Origin: Symbiodinium natans
Lineage: Eukaryota; Sar; Dinophyceae; Suessiales; Symbiodiniaceae
Reading direction: 5' to 3'
Assembly: GCA_905221605.1 (NCBI GenBank)
Contig: CAJNDS010002301.1
Span: 1,290,692 to 1,354,691, forward strand
DNA length: 64,000 nt
A program made the position numbers and the translations under genes. Below, one piece after another: positions 32,101-52,700 of this stretch. How positions within the stretch are numbered: the first letter of the stretch is position 1; each line of letters begins with the position of its first letter. Below the pieces are notes generated by a model. The model saw only the letters and a list, made by a program, of their open reading frames with translations, ran no database searches and was not told the origin of the DNA.

Positions 32101-33157
32101 CTTGTGGGATGCCTCGGCAGTCTTCACCGTCTCTTGGTAGCCACTGAGTGTGCTGCCCTTTTGCCCAGGTTTTGGGGGGCTCCACTGGAGCCCTTTTACA
32201 AAAGGGGCCCAAGCCCCAAACCCTATAACACCCCAAACCCGAGAAATCCTAACCCTACCCTAAACCCTGTAATTAAGCACTCGAAGCCCCAGAGGCCCCT
32301 ATAAACCCTAAAGACCCTGAAACCTATAAACCCAACCCCCTGTTTATGAGAAGAGGGTTGCTGGGGCGGACAAAGGTCTGTATCCCTAAGCCCTATAAGC
32401 CCTAAACCCTATAAACCCTCAACCCTATGCACCCCAACCCTTTTTGATCTTTTTGCTGGGGGGGACAAAGGTCTGTATCCTCTTGGTGGTGCTGCCCATC
32501 ATGGTCTCTGCCGCTGCCTGGTGCTTCTGGCGGTCGGACCTCTGGCGAACAAAAAGGGGTCGGAATAATTACTAATCGTATTCCCTTATAGGGTCCCTTG
32601 ATGACTAGACTATAATGACCCCAAAACACTATGCTGATTATTAAGGCCTCTATATTATGGATTTAAGGCGGTGAGGTTTCTAAAATATTTAGGGCTTTAG
32701 GGTTTTAGGGTTTGGGTTTGGGTTTTTGGGGCCCAAATCAGCAGGGTAGAACGTTTTGAAATCGGGGTCGCGCATCATTGTTCTGAGTAAAGTTGGGCTG
32801 AGGTGAGGATTCGAGGTTTCAGGGCCGGAGGATTTGAGGAAGGTGGACGCGTCGGACGGGCTTGGTCTTTAAGGATGTTTTGGGTGGATTCAATGCTGGG
32901 GGAGTTGAGGTGAGTTTGTGCAGGCTTAAATGGATATTTCCCACTCCTAACATTGCTACCCCAAATACACGACCAGGACGTATGAGTTCTTGTTAATAAT
33001 AATAATGATAATAAGAAATGAAAAGAAAAAAGAAAGAGAAAAAACAAAGAAAGAAAAGAAGAGAATCGATATGAAGCAAGGAGTGGCTGCTGCCTAGTGA
33101 CGTCCGTGAGAAAGTGCGGGAGCAGTGCGAGTCGGCTCTGGAGGACATGATGCACAG
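26175..33157 (+). CDS. Multi-pass membrane protein, about 13 exons, family unknown
   Basis: Exon-like pieces, nearly all after AG acceptors, encode hydrophobic helices. 26,175-26,324 (VVGAFGLMLLALNIF, then a CSCSC cluster). 26,759 to about 26,885 (REGNVVAFLIGAVPSIAYK). 27,080-27,197 (IDAQIGIILTIGTS). 27,306-27,431 (LEVSWFFHDEMQLAHKRFA). 27,889-27,977. 28,971 to about 29,050 (LMACGTWALLLVP). 29,924 to about 30,010 (ASIHLTYIDPASWVV). About 30,117-30,789, the largest. 30,904 to about 30,967 (LGWVWLLYSILTMLLYPPW). 31,053 to about 31,190 (AGLMCAAAVSEYPLVYLAP). 31,496 to about 31,582 (LALLGSLPSVLAGTFALLP). 32,471-32,544 (VCILLVVLPIMVSAAAWCFW). About 33,098-33,157 (REKVREQCESALEDMMH). The large exon has a Cys-rich, probably luminal segment, then helices LICSLVFLYLASWLF, FGIMLFALLLM and MVYLCIAAEIGSALALIA. 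GT donors follow 26,324, 27,197, 27,431 and 30,789; a GC donor fits after 32,544. I do not recognise the family. Whether all pieces form one gene is inferred from continuity. Confidence 0.55.
28125..28218. mobile_element. MITE-like element, family A copy 2
   Basis: Termini ttgggatgttccccct and agggggaacatctcaa, with a subterminal 'ggactgttagc' arm. About 94 bp, inside a membrane-gene intron. Confidence 0.85.
28800..28970. repeat. CCCTAAA variant array ending at an acceptor
   Basis: Mixed CCCTAAA, CCCTACA and CTCTAAC units run right up to 'aaag', which serves as the acceptor of the exon starting at 28,971. Here the repeat itself supplies the AG. Confidence 0.8.
31199..31350. other. A-rich spacer
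   Basis: A C tract followed by poly-A and A-rich sequence (31,214-31,310). The A-rich end recalls a retroposed mRNA tail, but no mRNA-like sequence was identified upstream. Confidence 0.35.
31352..31412. repeat. Dispersed repeat I, copy 1
   Basis: 'atctttgtcatagttgggta', then 'cattttaca' and 'aagggtacttaaaccca'. A close copy is at 42,567-42,629. The inner 'gttgggta' and 'taaaccca' segments partly pair, so it may be MITE-like. Confidence 0.7.
31425..31492. repeat. CCCTAAA array
   Basis: About ten perfect units, ending at the acceptor 'actag' of the exon at 31,496. Confidence 0.95.
31590..31656. repeat. CCCTAAA array
   Basis: About nine perfect units just after the exon ending near 31,582. 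Confidence 0.95.
31761..31853. mobile_element. MITE-like element, family C copy 2
   Basis: Ends 'ttggtagctctcgaaatta' and 'tagtttagagaactaccc' are inverted. It shares the 'ccctttttgggtcc' interior with family C. Confidence 0.7.
32357..32389 (+). pseudogene. Partial duplicate of an exon start
   Basis: 'ttgctggggcggacaaagg' plus 'tctgtatcc' here repeats 'ttgctggggggacaaaggt'-type sequence at 32,453-32,480, spanning the acceptor and first codons of the membrane-gene exon at 32,471. The copy then runs into CCCTAAG repeat, so it looks like a dead acceptor and exon fragment. Confidence 0.6.
32558..32656. mobile_element. Dispersed element H, copy 1
   Basis: Begins ggtcggaata and contains 'actataat', 'ccccaaaa' and 'attattaaggcctctata'. 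A diverged copy in the same orientation is at 60,275-60,372. It starts 14 bases after a membrane-gene exon, so an introner-type origin is possible. Confidence 0.65.
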
Positions 33158-33697
33158 GGTTTAGGGCTTAGGGCTTTTAGGGTTTAGGGTTTAGGTTTAG
33201 GGATAGGGTGTTTAGGGTTTAGGGTTTAGGGTTAGGGTGTTTTGGGCTTCAGGGCTTGGTGTGTTTGGTGCGTTTTCTTGTGTTTTTTTTCCCTTTACTT
33301 GGCTTAGGGTTCAGGACTTGGGCGGATTAGGAGCTCCTTGAAAAGCAAGGGAGCATCTCTCCAAAGCCCTCAGCACGGACGGACAGCCCAGGAGCACCTA
33401 GCTGAAGACAAAAAACCTGGATCTAGAATGACAACCTATGTGCCCCCAATATAGAATTAGGTTGTATGCGGGCCTTTATGATGGGTCATCTAAGGGCTTA
33501 GGTAGCACTAGGAGTCCATTCCCTTAGAACCCCTATATGAATTCCCTTAGAAACCCTATACGACCCCAACCCCTGCAACTCCTCTACAACACTAGGCCTT
33601 ATAACCTCATGACTCTGAATCCTATACTCCTATAAACCCTTCGCCTATACCCTATGACTGCACCCTCACTACGTCCTAGGCCCTAGAACCCCTAACC

Positions 33698-33789
33698 TTG
33701 GGATGTTCCCCCTTTTACTAACAGTCCTCAACAGGGATTCCAATAGGGGGTATATTCAGGACTGTTAGTACCAGGGGGGAACATCCCAA
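33698..33789. mobile_element. MITE-like element, family A copy 3
   Basis: Termini ttgggatgttccccct and gggggaacatcccaa, with a strong inner pair 'actaacagtcct' / 'aggactgttagt'. 92 bp. Confidence 0.9.
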
Positions 33790-33835
33790 CCTATAAAAGC
33801 CGCCTCAACCCCAAACCCTACACCCAAAACCCAAA

Positions 33836-33914
33836 ACCCTAAACCCTAAACCCCACACCCTAAACCCTAAACCCTAAACCCTAAACCCTAAACCCTAAAC
33901 CCTAAACCCTAAAC
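33836..33914. repeat. CCCTAAA array
   Basis: About eleven units ending just before the acceptor of the exon-like segment at 33,928. Confidence 0.95.
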
Positions 33915-33927
33915 CCCTCCTCCGGAG

Positions 33928-44828
<10,901 letters not shown>

Positions 44829-45390
44829 AGTTCAAAGGCTTAGCAGGGTTTAGGTTTTGGCATGTATGATCTTTGGCGTTTAGGGCTTAGGGTTGCGGGG
44901 TTTTGGTTTCTGGTTCAGATTTGCAGCACTGGTTGCATGCAAATTCTGGGCCAATGTGACGGCCCATATTGGAATAGGCACCGTTATTTGGGGAACCTAC
45001 CCTGGCTCACGGAAAGCTTCCTGCCTTTAGAGCCCCCCCAAAACTCATCCGCCCCTGTTAGACCTCGAAGGTTTCCACCAGATTTTTTTGTAACAATATC
45101 AAAAAACACACAAACAGAATAATAGGAAAAACAATCAGACTAGTATTCCAAGCGACGAAATTTCATCCGCCCACAGCCCCTTAAACAAGGCGGCCCTAAA
45201 CAACAGGGTTCTTAATGGAGTAGTAGGGAGTATTAGGGAACCTTGGGTTGCAAACCCCCCCTTGAACCCCCCACCCGTAAGAACCCTATAACTAAACAAC
45301 CCTAAAACCCAAACCCTAAACCCTGTGTAGGAGGCCCCTTTTTATGGAGGCCCTTAAGCAACCCCAGCACCCCTTCTTTTGCCTCCCAAG

Positions 45391-45453
45391 ACGCTGGTCA
45401 CGATGGACGCAGCGACTCCAGGAGACTTCGGGAAGTCGCTCTTTAATGACTAA
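45391..45453 (+). CDS. Possible last exon of an unidentified gene
   Basis: After a pyrimidine-rich stretch and an AAG acceptor, 20 codons read TLVTMDAATPGDFGKSLFND and then TAA, followed at once by CCCTAAA repeats. It is in the style of the exons around it. Too short to assign. Confidence 0.35.
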   Translation, partial: TLVTMDAATPGDFGKSLFND

Positions 45454-46119
45454 GCCCTAAACCCTAAACCCTAAACCCCAAACCCCAAACCCTAAACCCC
45501 AAACCTAACCCTAAACCCTAAATCCTAAACCCTAGCCCCAAACGCGAAGGAAACCTTCAAGCCCGAAACTTCCGAACGCGCATTCCGGACAGCATGAAAC
45601 TCTTCAACCCTTTAAGTGACATCGCCGGTTAGGGTTTAGGGTTTAGGGTTTAGGGTTTAGGGTTTAGGGTTTGGGGTTTGGGGTTTGGGGTTTAGGGCTT
45701 GTGTTTAGGGCTTCGGGGTGAGTGGTAGACTTGTCTCGATGTGGTCTACGCCGAGTCAAGTTGTTATAAGTTGTTTCCTGCTGCGAGTTTCACCAGGACC
45801 CCCCCCCACAGCAATGGGCCATAGCCCAGCAATGCATGGTTTAGGGTATGAAGGCAGGGCGTAGGGGCTGCGGGGGCACTTTGGGGCCTTGAGGTAGGCT
45901 AGGGAGGAGACGAGGCGCCGTTTCTGCGATTTTTTTTTGCTGCTGTTATTCGCTTGGCTCCCGCGTGTTCTGATCTGGGCCTTTGCCTTGTAGCTACCAA
46001 CCCTCAAGCCTCAACCCAAAACCCTGAAATCTGAAAACCCTGAAACCTTAAAACCCCAAAGCCTAAAACCTTAAAACCCTCAACCCTAAACCCGAAAACC
46101 TTAAAACCCTAAAGCCTAA
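45454..46119. other. Spacer left of the retrotransposon
   Basis: Telomere-like units in both orientations (45,453-45,540 and 45,629-45,715) and CCCTAAA/CCTTAAAA variants up to 46,119. The element inserted into this repeat. No exon recognised. Confidence 0.5.
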
Positions 46120-46124
46120 ACCCG
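46120..46124. repeat. Target-site duplication, left copy
   Basis: ACCCG directly before the 5' LTR is repeated at 59,800-59,804 directly after the 3' LTR. Five bases is the usual size for copia-type integration. Confidence 0.9.
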
Positions 46125-46270
46125 TGTATTTTATATCAGTGCATTCCCTCCACTTTTGCTTCCATGTATGTTGCACTTACTTGTGCCGCTCAAGCCCTCT
46201 GAGTAAAAAGGTTAGGCGCGCCCCTGCTCATGGCTTAACGGATAACAACTGGTGGATTTCCCAAACTATA
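46125..46270 (+). repeat. 5' LTR (146 bp)
   Basis: Starts TGTATTTTATAT and ends CCCAAACTATA. It matches 59,654-59,799 at 145 of 146 positions. It should hold promoter and polyadenylation signals. A TTTT run at 46,129-46,132 could act as the TTTT-box used in place of TATA in some dinoflagellate promoters, but this is a guess. The TG...TA ends depart from the usual TG...CA. Confidence 0.95.
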
Positions 46271-46292
46271 GGTTATCAGCCGTAGGCTGCCC
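46271..46292 (+). promoter_or_regulatory. Putative primer-binding site and leader hairpin
   Basis: 'ggttatcagcc' directly follows the LTR and resembles the tggtatcagagc primer site of many plant copia elements (complement of initiator-Met tRNA), with small shifts. 'cagcc gta ggctg' (46,277-46,289) can form a 5-bp hairpin. The tRNA primer cannot be proven by eye. Confidence 0.45.
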
Positions 46293-46333
46293 GGAGCTTG
46301 CGGCACCACTGACCTGGAGTTTCAACTCAGTGC

Positions 46334-49300
46334 ATGGGTGACAGCCCCGAGCTGGTCCCCACCGAGGTAGCAACTGATCTCGGTACAGACGGATTTACAG
46401 ACGCAGAATCCGCGGAGATGGACCTCTCAGGCACTTTGGCTATGCCACCGTCTACGGATGGCCGTGGCCTAGTGCTGGAAGAGAATGCAGCAGCAGCTAA
46501 TGTGTTTGCGCCAAACGCACCTTCTCCTTTCGTAGGACTAGGAGCTCCGCAGATCCACATGTACCGACAACAGTTTCAGCAGAACATCACGATAGGTGAA
46601 ACACCTGAACAAACAAGACTTCTCCTCACTGAGTTAGAGAACGAAGCAGAGTCCAGGCACCAGAGGTTCCGCCTAGCTGCTGAAGAAGCCCATGATCAAC
46701 AAATCGCAGATGTTGAAGAAAGGGCTAACAGGCAGCACGAGGAAGTCGTTGCTAGACTTGAGTCTGAAATTGCTAGCCAAAGGTATAGCTTTGTCGCGAG
46801 GACCCAAGGTCTCTTTTCAGAACTCCAGCAACAAAGCCAGATAATCAATTTTCAGTCAGAACATTTTTCCGATGTTGGTTCGCAAATCACACGTCTCAGG
46901 ACAACTCTGGTTGAAGAGGCTGAACAAAACAAGAGGGAAAGCATTAACGAGATTGGGGAATGGTTTGGGAGAGAGCATGATGAGGCAATGAAAAGGTACC
47001 GCAGTATAGCCCTGGAAACTGAAGAGCAAATGAGGATTCAAAACATGACCCTCCAAGATGAATTATCATCAATGGAGCGTGCGCTCCAGCTCGAACAGGA
47101 CAGGAATTTAGGTATCAATCCCTCGCAGCAAGCTCAGCTTCCCAGCGCCACTGCCCCAGTTGCTCCAGCGCCAAGCGCCGGGCTTAGTGCTCCGTGTGCC
47201 CCTCAGTTTTCAGATCCGAGTGTGATTCCGATAAACATCAGGGCATTGTTTCCAAACTTCAGTTTTGGCGGTGTGGCAACTACTGCCACTCCAACAGGAC
47301 CACAGGGTCCGGCTTCTGCCCCAGGGACCTCGACAGCATCAGCTAACGTCCCGAATCTAGGATTCTCTAGTGGTGGTTTGAACGCCGGAGCCCCTGGTCT
47401 TGCGGCCCCCACAGGCACGCCGGGAGGTCCGGCAGCCACAGGAGCCGATTTAATCGCACAGACGCAGCAAGCGCTGCTTGAAGCCGCCAAGCTTCTTAAA
47501 GGAGACAAAAGCGGTGAAGATGACAAACCAAAGGTTAAAGAAGCTGAAACCATCCGCCTGCCGGATTTCCCTAACCCCGAAACCTACCGTGCATGGAAAA
47601 CCGCAACACGGGAAGCAGTTAGGGCAGCTTCAGATAGACCAGATGAAGCCTTCTCTTGGATTCTAGAGGTGTATTCTAAGAATGCTGATCATGACAAGCT
47701 TCGTGAGCCCGGTAAGTTTCTCACGCTGGATACCAAAATCCTAGCCGCTCTCACTAAGGTCGCCAAAGGTGAGTTATCTCGACAGGTACTCACTTTTAAG
47801 GAAACCGAGGCGGTTCAAGGACGTGCCGTACGAGGACGCCAGGTCTTGCTCATGTTTGATCAGTACTTCAAAACAAATGAAGAGGTAGGATCGCTCTATT
47901 CGGTAGAAGACCTTTTGAAGGTTACACTGCATAGTGACGATCTAACCACATTTCTGCACAATTGGGAATCAGTCATTGCTGGCATGAGTCATGTCCCAGA
48001 AGAAATGGTTCTGCGTGATATCCTTCTTCGGCAAATCCGAAAGTCCTCAAGAATGAAGTATGATTTGGAAATCTACGACAGGGCGAAAGAGGGTTCTGCC
48101 TCACACTCCTATGCGTTCTTGTTGAAGTCAATCCGGGATTTGTTGACCCGTGAAAGGATGCGCAAGAACAGGGATAGAATCGCCAAGTCTCATGGGGACA
48201 AGTTTGGTGCTCCTGTTGTTGAAGGCGGAAGGCCGACACGCCCTCCGTCGAGGAGCGGCCGCGGAAGGGATCGCTCTGCCGGTAGCCAGTCCAATTCAAA
48301 ATCAAGGTCTCGCTCTAGGACCCCATCCAGATCTAGATCACCTAGCCGATCGCAAAGCCCAAAGCCAGTTTGCTACGACTTTCAAAAGGGTAAGTGCACC
48401 AGGGGTGACAAGTGCAAGTTTTCGCACAAACCCCGTTCGCAATCCCCTGTTCGCACTGCCCCGAAGAAGAAACAGGTCTGCACGTTTTGGAAGAAGGGAA
48501 AGTGCACAAGGGGAGATAAGTGTCGTTTCTTGCATAGGGAACCGAGCCCTACTCCCCCAGGTGGTCAAAACGCAGCCCCGGCCCCTAAGGGCCCAGACAA
48601 ACCAAGGTCCCCGTCACCCGCGCCAACGCGCAGGAAACCAAGCCGTGGACGCTCTAAGGAAAAGGATAGGAAGGCCGCATGCTGCATCTCGCTTGCGGCT
48701 GCAGCCTCAGCTGGTCCTGATGAGAGTGAACCACAAGATGGGGACGAAGACTACTGGGAAGTAGACTTCAAAAGGGGTGAAGCTGTTAGGCACCATCTGA
48801 AGTACAGAAGTACTATGTACAAGCCCGAAGTGTCATGTCCTGTTGCTCTTGAAAGGTTGAAGGGTAAGGCCAAAGTGATCAAGACGCTTCCCATTTCTCC
48901 ATACACTGCAAAGGAGAACTGGGACTGGAAAGAGGGAAGAGGGGGAACCGGCGATAGGATGCCGTGGACCGGCAAGACTGTTTTCAAGATCAAAGAACAA
49001 AACAAGAAGGTCAGGTTTTGCGACAAACCTAAAGTCAGGGAAATCCCTTTTGAGGGAAAGGGGTACAAACATTCCTACAAAGTTCGCAGGTACAATACTT
49101 GCTATGCTGATGCGGAAAACTGCCCTAAGCCTGACGCTATCGACCTTCAGGTTGCAATTAGGAACGCAAGGGAACTCAAGATGCTTCTTGCCCGGCATGA
49201 GGGGGGAGAGAAGACCGATTGCCATTTAGAGTGTGATGAGCCTGATTCTCTCATGTGTGGGATGTGCAAGCACGTCGTTGAGAGCTCAGAGATCGCTTGT

Positions 49301-49765
49301 CCAGGGATCGCCACACCCTTAGAATTCCTTGCTGACACAGGAAGCGAGGAGGACCTTATCAGCGAAGCTGATCGTGCTATGTACTTCGGCGAAGAGCCAG
49401 TAGGCAATGCAACACGACAAGTGAATCTCATCACTGCTAATGGTAACGTCAAAGGTGACAAGTCAGTTAGGATCGACTTCCCGGAGTTTGGCAAAGAGCT
49501 AGAGTTCTATGTTCTCAACAGCACCCCTCCTGTTTGCTCCGTAGGCAGAAGGTGCATGGAGGACGGTTATGAGTTCCACTGGTACCCCAAAAGGCCGCCT
49601 TACTTTGTTGCGCCCAATGGTCAAAGACTAAGGTGTAGAATGAGAGGTATGGTCCCAGTGCTAGGGGGAGGAGCAATGGCCGCTCCAAGCACTAAGGAGG
49701 AAGCCTCAGGTTCTCTCGGACGACCAATTTTGTCCGAGGGTTTTCAGAAAACTGCCGCCCAATAG
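46334..49765 (+). CDS. Gag-protease polyprotein of the retrotransposon
   Basis: 1,143 codons from ATG at 46,334 to TAG at 49,763-49,765. Residues about 90-265 are a long charged coiled coil. About 270-385 is Pro/Ala/Gly-rich. About 405-635 is capsid-like (contains DFPNPETYRAWKTATREAVR). About 640-678 is an Arg-Ser-rich tract like SR proteins. Two CCCH zinc fingers follow, with Cys680, Cys688, Cys694, His698 and Cys716, Cys724, Cys730, His734. They replace the CCHC knuckle usual in copia Gag and probably bind the element RNA. Residues about 805-888 form a domain with WEVD, VRHH and WTGKTVFKI that recurs in Pol. A retropepsin-type aspartic protease carries FLADTGS with catalytic Asp1001 and would process the polyproteins. 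The frame ends in the frameshift zone feeding Pol. Placing the protease in the Gag frame is unusual for copia and recalls retroviral gag-pro arrangements. Confidence 0.9.
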   Translation: MGDSPELVPTEVATDLGTDGFTDAESAEMDLSGTLAMPPSTDGRGLVLEENAAAANVFAPNAPSPFVGLGAPQIHMYRQQFQQNITIGETPEQTRLLLTELENEAESRHQRFRLAAEEAHDQQIADVEERANRQHEEVVARLESEIASQRYSFVARTQGLFSELQQQSQIINFQSEHFSDVGSQITRLRTTLVEEAEQNKRESINEIGEWFGREHDEAMKRYRSIALETEEQMRIQNMTLQDELSSMERALQLEQDRNLGINPSQQAQLPSATAPVAPAPSAGLSAPCAPQFSDPSVIPINIRALFPNFSFGGVATTATPTGPQGPASAPGTSTASANVPNLGFSSGGLNAGAPGLAAPTGTPGGPAATGADLIAQTQQALLEAAKLLKGDKSGEDDKPKVKEAETIRLPDFPNPETYRAWKTATREAVRAASDRPDEAFSWILEVYSKNADHDKLREPGKFLTLDTKILAALTKVAKGELSRQVLTFKETEAVQGRAVRGRQVLLMFDQYFKTNEEVGSLYSVEDLLKVTLHSDDLTTFLHNWESVIAGMSHVPEEMVLRDILLRQIRKSSRMKYDLEIYDRAKEGSASHSYAFLLKSIRDLLTRERMRKNRDRIAKSHGDKFGAPVVEGGRPTRPPSRSGRGRDRSAGSQSNSKSRSRSRTPSRSRSPSRSQSPKPVCYDFQKGKCTRGDKCKFSHKPRSQSPVRTAPKKKQVCTFWKKGKCTRGDKCRFLHREPSPTPPGGQNAAPAPKGPDKPRSPSPAPTRRKPSRGRSKEKDRKAACCISLAAAASAGPDESEPQDGDEDYWEVDFKRGEAVRHHLKYRSTMYKPEVSCPVALERLKGKAKVIKTLPISPYTAKENWDWKEGRGGTGDRMPWTGKTVFKIKEQNKKVRFCDKPKVREIPFEGKGYKHSYKVRRYNTCYADAENCPKPDAIDLQVAIRNARELKMLLARHEGGEKTDCHLECDEPDSLMCGMCKHVVESSEIACPGIATPLEFLADTGSEEDLISEADRAMYFGEEPVGNATRQVNLITANGNVKGDKSVRIDFPEFGKELEFYVLNSTPPVCSVGRRCMEDGYEFHWYPKRPPYFVAPNGQRLRCRMRGMVPVLGGGAMAAPSTKEEASGSLGRPILSEGFQKTAAQ

Positions 49766-49772
49766 GGCCGGC
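49738..49772 (+). promoter_or_regulatory. Programmed -1 ribosomal frameshift signal
   Basis: The heptamer G GGT TTT (49,738-49,744) has the canonical X XXY YYZ layout in the gag frame, 18 bases before the TAG. After a 9-base spacer, a hairpin at 49,754-49,772 pairs gccgccc with gggccggc (7 bp, one bulged C) around an AATA loop; the stop codon spans loop and stem. A shift by -1 enters the pol frame, which is open from 49,696 and lacks any nearby ATG. The parts are seen directly; function is inferred. Confidence 0.85.
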
Positions 49773-52700
49773 CGAGGCTTTCGCAGGAGCAGCAGAGGAA
49801 CGAGATCCAGTGGTCGAGCACCCCGATCCTGAGATCTCCGCAGCCATCAAAGAGGTGCCGCCGATAGATATCCCCAAAGAGAAGCTCAAACGACCAGGTT
49901 GGGTTTCGCACCCAAATGCTAAGTACTTGATTGTCGGACACAAACCAAAGACGTTTCGTACTGCCACACCAAGGTTTCCAAGATGCGAAGTCAGATCTAC
50001 TTGGTTGTTCAGGGAAGGTTCTTGGGTCAAGGTTGAGGATAAAGTGAACGTCAGGGAGCTTGACAACAAAGTTGCCCGACTGGAGGGTAATCCAATCCTG
50101 AGCCTCACTATCTTCGAAGACCCCGATGTTGAACCTGACAGTGACAACGAAGGAAACGCCCGCAGTCTTGCAGAGGCCGATCTGAAAGCTGAAGCCAAAT
50201 CTGTTGAGCACTTGTTCTCGCACAGGCCCAAGAATCCGTTCTGCGAGGTATGTCAGCGCGCAAAGATGTTGGCTCCCCAAGCCCGCAAAAGGGGGGGCTC
50301 AAGTACCATTGTGTCAAAGGCCTTTGGGGATCACATCACTGTTGACCATATCATCACTCGTGACCTTCGTGACCATGGGTTCCAGGACGAAAGGGTCGCA
50401 CTTGTTGTTAAGGACGTGTTCACCAAATTTCGTTACGTCTACCCCTCTCCGACTAAGTCAAGCGATCAGTGTTTTGAAGTCCTTCTTCACTTCCTAGGTC
50501 AAGAAGATGCAGTTGGCGTTTTCTACTCAGACAACGCACCTGAACTTCATGCCGCTATCAAAAGCCTAGGTGTCCGACATGTTACATCCCGCGAATATGT
50601 GGACACCAACAAGTCGGTAATCGAAAGAGAAATTCGGACGATTTTGGAAGGGACTCGCTCCAACCTTGTTCAGGCGGGTCTCCCCGACAAGCTTTGGCCG
50701 TTGGCCGCCCAACACCACGCGATGGCACTTAATGCAACTAAGAGGCTTGACAACGGGATTGTTCCCTGGGAGGCCAGGTATGGGGAACCGTTTTCAGGGA
50801 TCATGATTCCTTTTGGTGCACGTGTGTTGTACTGGAACAACCCCAAACAGAACATTCCTGCGAGCTCTAAGTTTGCGCCGACTGGTGTTGAGGGAATATT
50901 TCTTGGTTACCACGTTCAGCCTGGCTTCGTTTGGAAGGAGGAATACCTCGTCACCCCCGTCAAGGGTTGTGACTTTGCGTTCGAGATAGGAAACTTTCCT
51001 ATTCTGAGGTCGAAGCGAATGGAGTTGTTGCCTGGGGATTTCACATTCCCAATGAGATCCGAACAGCTTGCACTGCAGGAGAGCCTCCGTAAGCCGACCC
51101 TCTCAGATCAGGACTGCTCGTGGGGAGGCACTGATGGTGCCGGACCACGCGCCCCGCCTGGGGATTCGCCGGACGAGCCTTTGCCTCCGCCCGGTGTGCC
51201 TGATTTGGACAGCTCCGATTTGAAGGATCGTTTGTCCGAGTACTTGGACCAAGTGGCTAAGGAAAACGAGGACTATGTTCCCGAAGATGTCGGAGCTGTG
51301 GAGGACTGGCTGGGGAGGGATGCTCCTGGATCTTCTAAGGAAGCAACATCCGTGCCTAAGGCCTCATCCACTCTACCAAGACATGACCCCAAAACCATGC
51401 CTGACGGGAAGAAAGTCCCCAAAGGGTATAACTGGGACGGGGTGAGGTTGGTTAGAGATAAGAAAGGTTCCAAAAGGCCACCTGATACTCCTTCGGAATT
51501 TTGGCACATGTATTCCAAGGCACAACGGGAGGCTGACATTGAAAGATTCGAACGCAAGAAGGCTCGTGAAGCCGAGGAAGATGCTCGCAAGGCCCTTAGA
51601 GACTCCCCGGCCATGCCTGTCATCGCCGAGCCTGACCCCGAGCCCCATAGGGATCGCATGGCGTCCTTGTATTGGGCCAAACTTGGTCAGGTTGCGAGTG
51701 AGATGTTTGCTGCTGTTGCCAGGGTTGTCGGGCCTAAAGAAATCGAAGGTACTCCCGCTGCGAAAGAAGCCATGGACCGAGAATGGAAGAAACTTGCCGA
51801 TAAGTCTTGCTGGCTCGAAAAGAAGGTTCGAGAATACCGGGATGTTGCCGCGGAAGCCAAACACAAGAATGTCAAGGCCCATTTCGGGAAAATCTTTGAG
51901 ATTTGTTCGGTCAAGGGGGATGAACTCCCGGACGGGCACCCCCAGAAGAAATGGAAGGGTCGTAGTGTTTTCCAGGGCAACAACGTCCAGGACGAAAATC
52001 ACGATCACGCCATTTTCGCCGAACTAGGATCAAGCCCCGCTAGTATGGAGGCCGGGAAAATCATCGATGTGTTTGGTAGCCAACCCGGGTACGTGAAACA
52101 GCAGGCTGATGGCATCGCTGCATACACACAAGCCCTTTTTAAAGGCATCGAAACGTGGGTCCGTCTCCCTCGAAACAGATGGCCTAAAGAATGGTCTGGG
52201 TATGAAGATCCTGTTTGCCCACTCAGGCTCGCTTTGTACGGCCACCCTGACTCAGGTGGTATCTGGGAAAGGTACTGTACCGAACAGCTAGAGAGTGTTG
52301 GTTTTACTGCAGTTCTACCCGACATTTGGCATTCTGTTTTCTACCATGCTGAACTAGATTTGTTGCTTGTTGTGTACGTTGATGACTTCAAGATGGCCGG
52401 CCCCCAAGACAAAATCAACAAAGGTTGGGAGTTGATCGCTAAGGTGATTGACATGGAACCAGCCGAGGTCTTGGGACGGTACTTCGGGTGTCATCACGTT
52501 GAGCAAAATCAGGTCCAGCTTTCACGGGAGGACCACCCATTTGCTTACGTCTTCGACAAGAAGCACGCTAGCCCAGCTGCCGACTACAAAGTCCGGCCGA
52601 ACCGCAAAGAGGACTTCTGGGAGGTCGACGCTGAGTTAGCTGCAGTCGTTAGGCATCACATCTATCCTCGTAAGAAACTTTATGTGCCTACACAGGACGA

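Noticed and set aside
46168-46205. Relic of the dinoflagellate spliced leader in the LTR
   Set aside because: Only gctcaag (7 bases) matches the leader end; the rest does not align. Too little to claim.
49810-49812. GTG as a start codon for pol
   Set aside because: The frame is open upstream to 49,696 and overlaps gag across a slippery heptamer. A frameshift fusion explains it better than an independent GTG start in a eukaryote.
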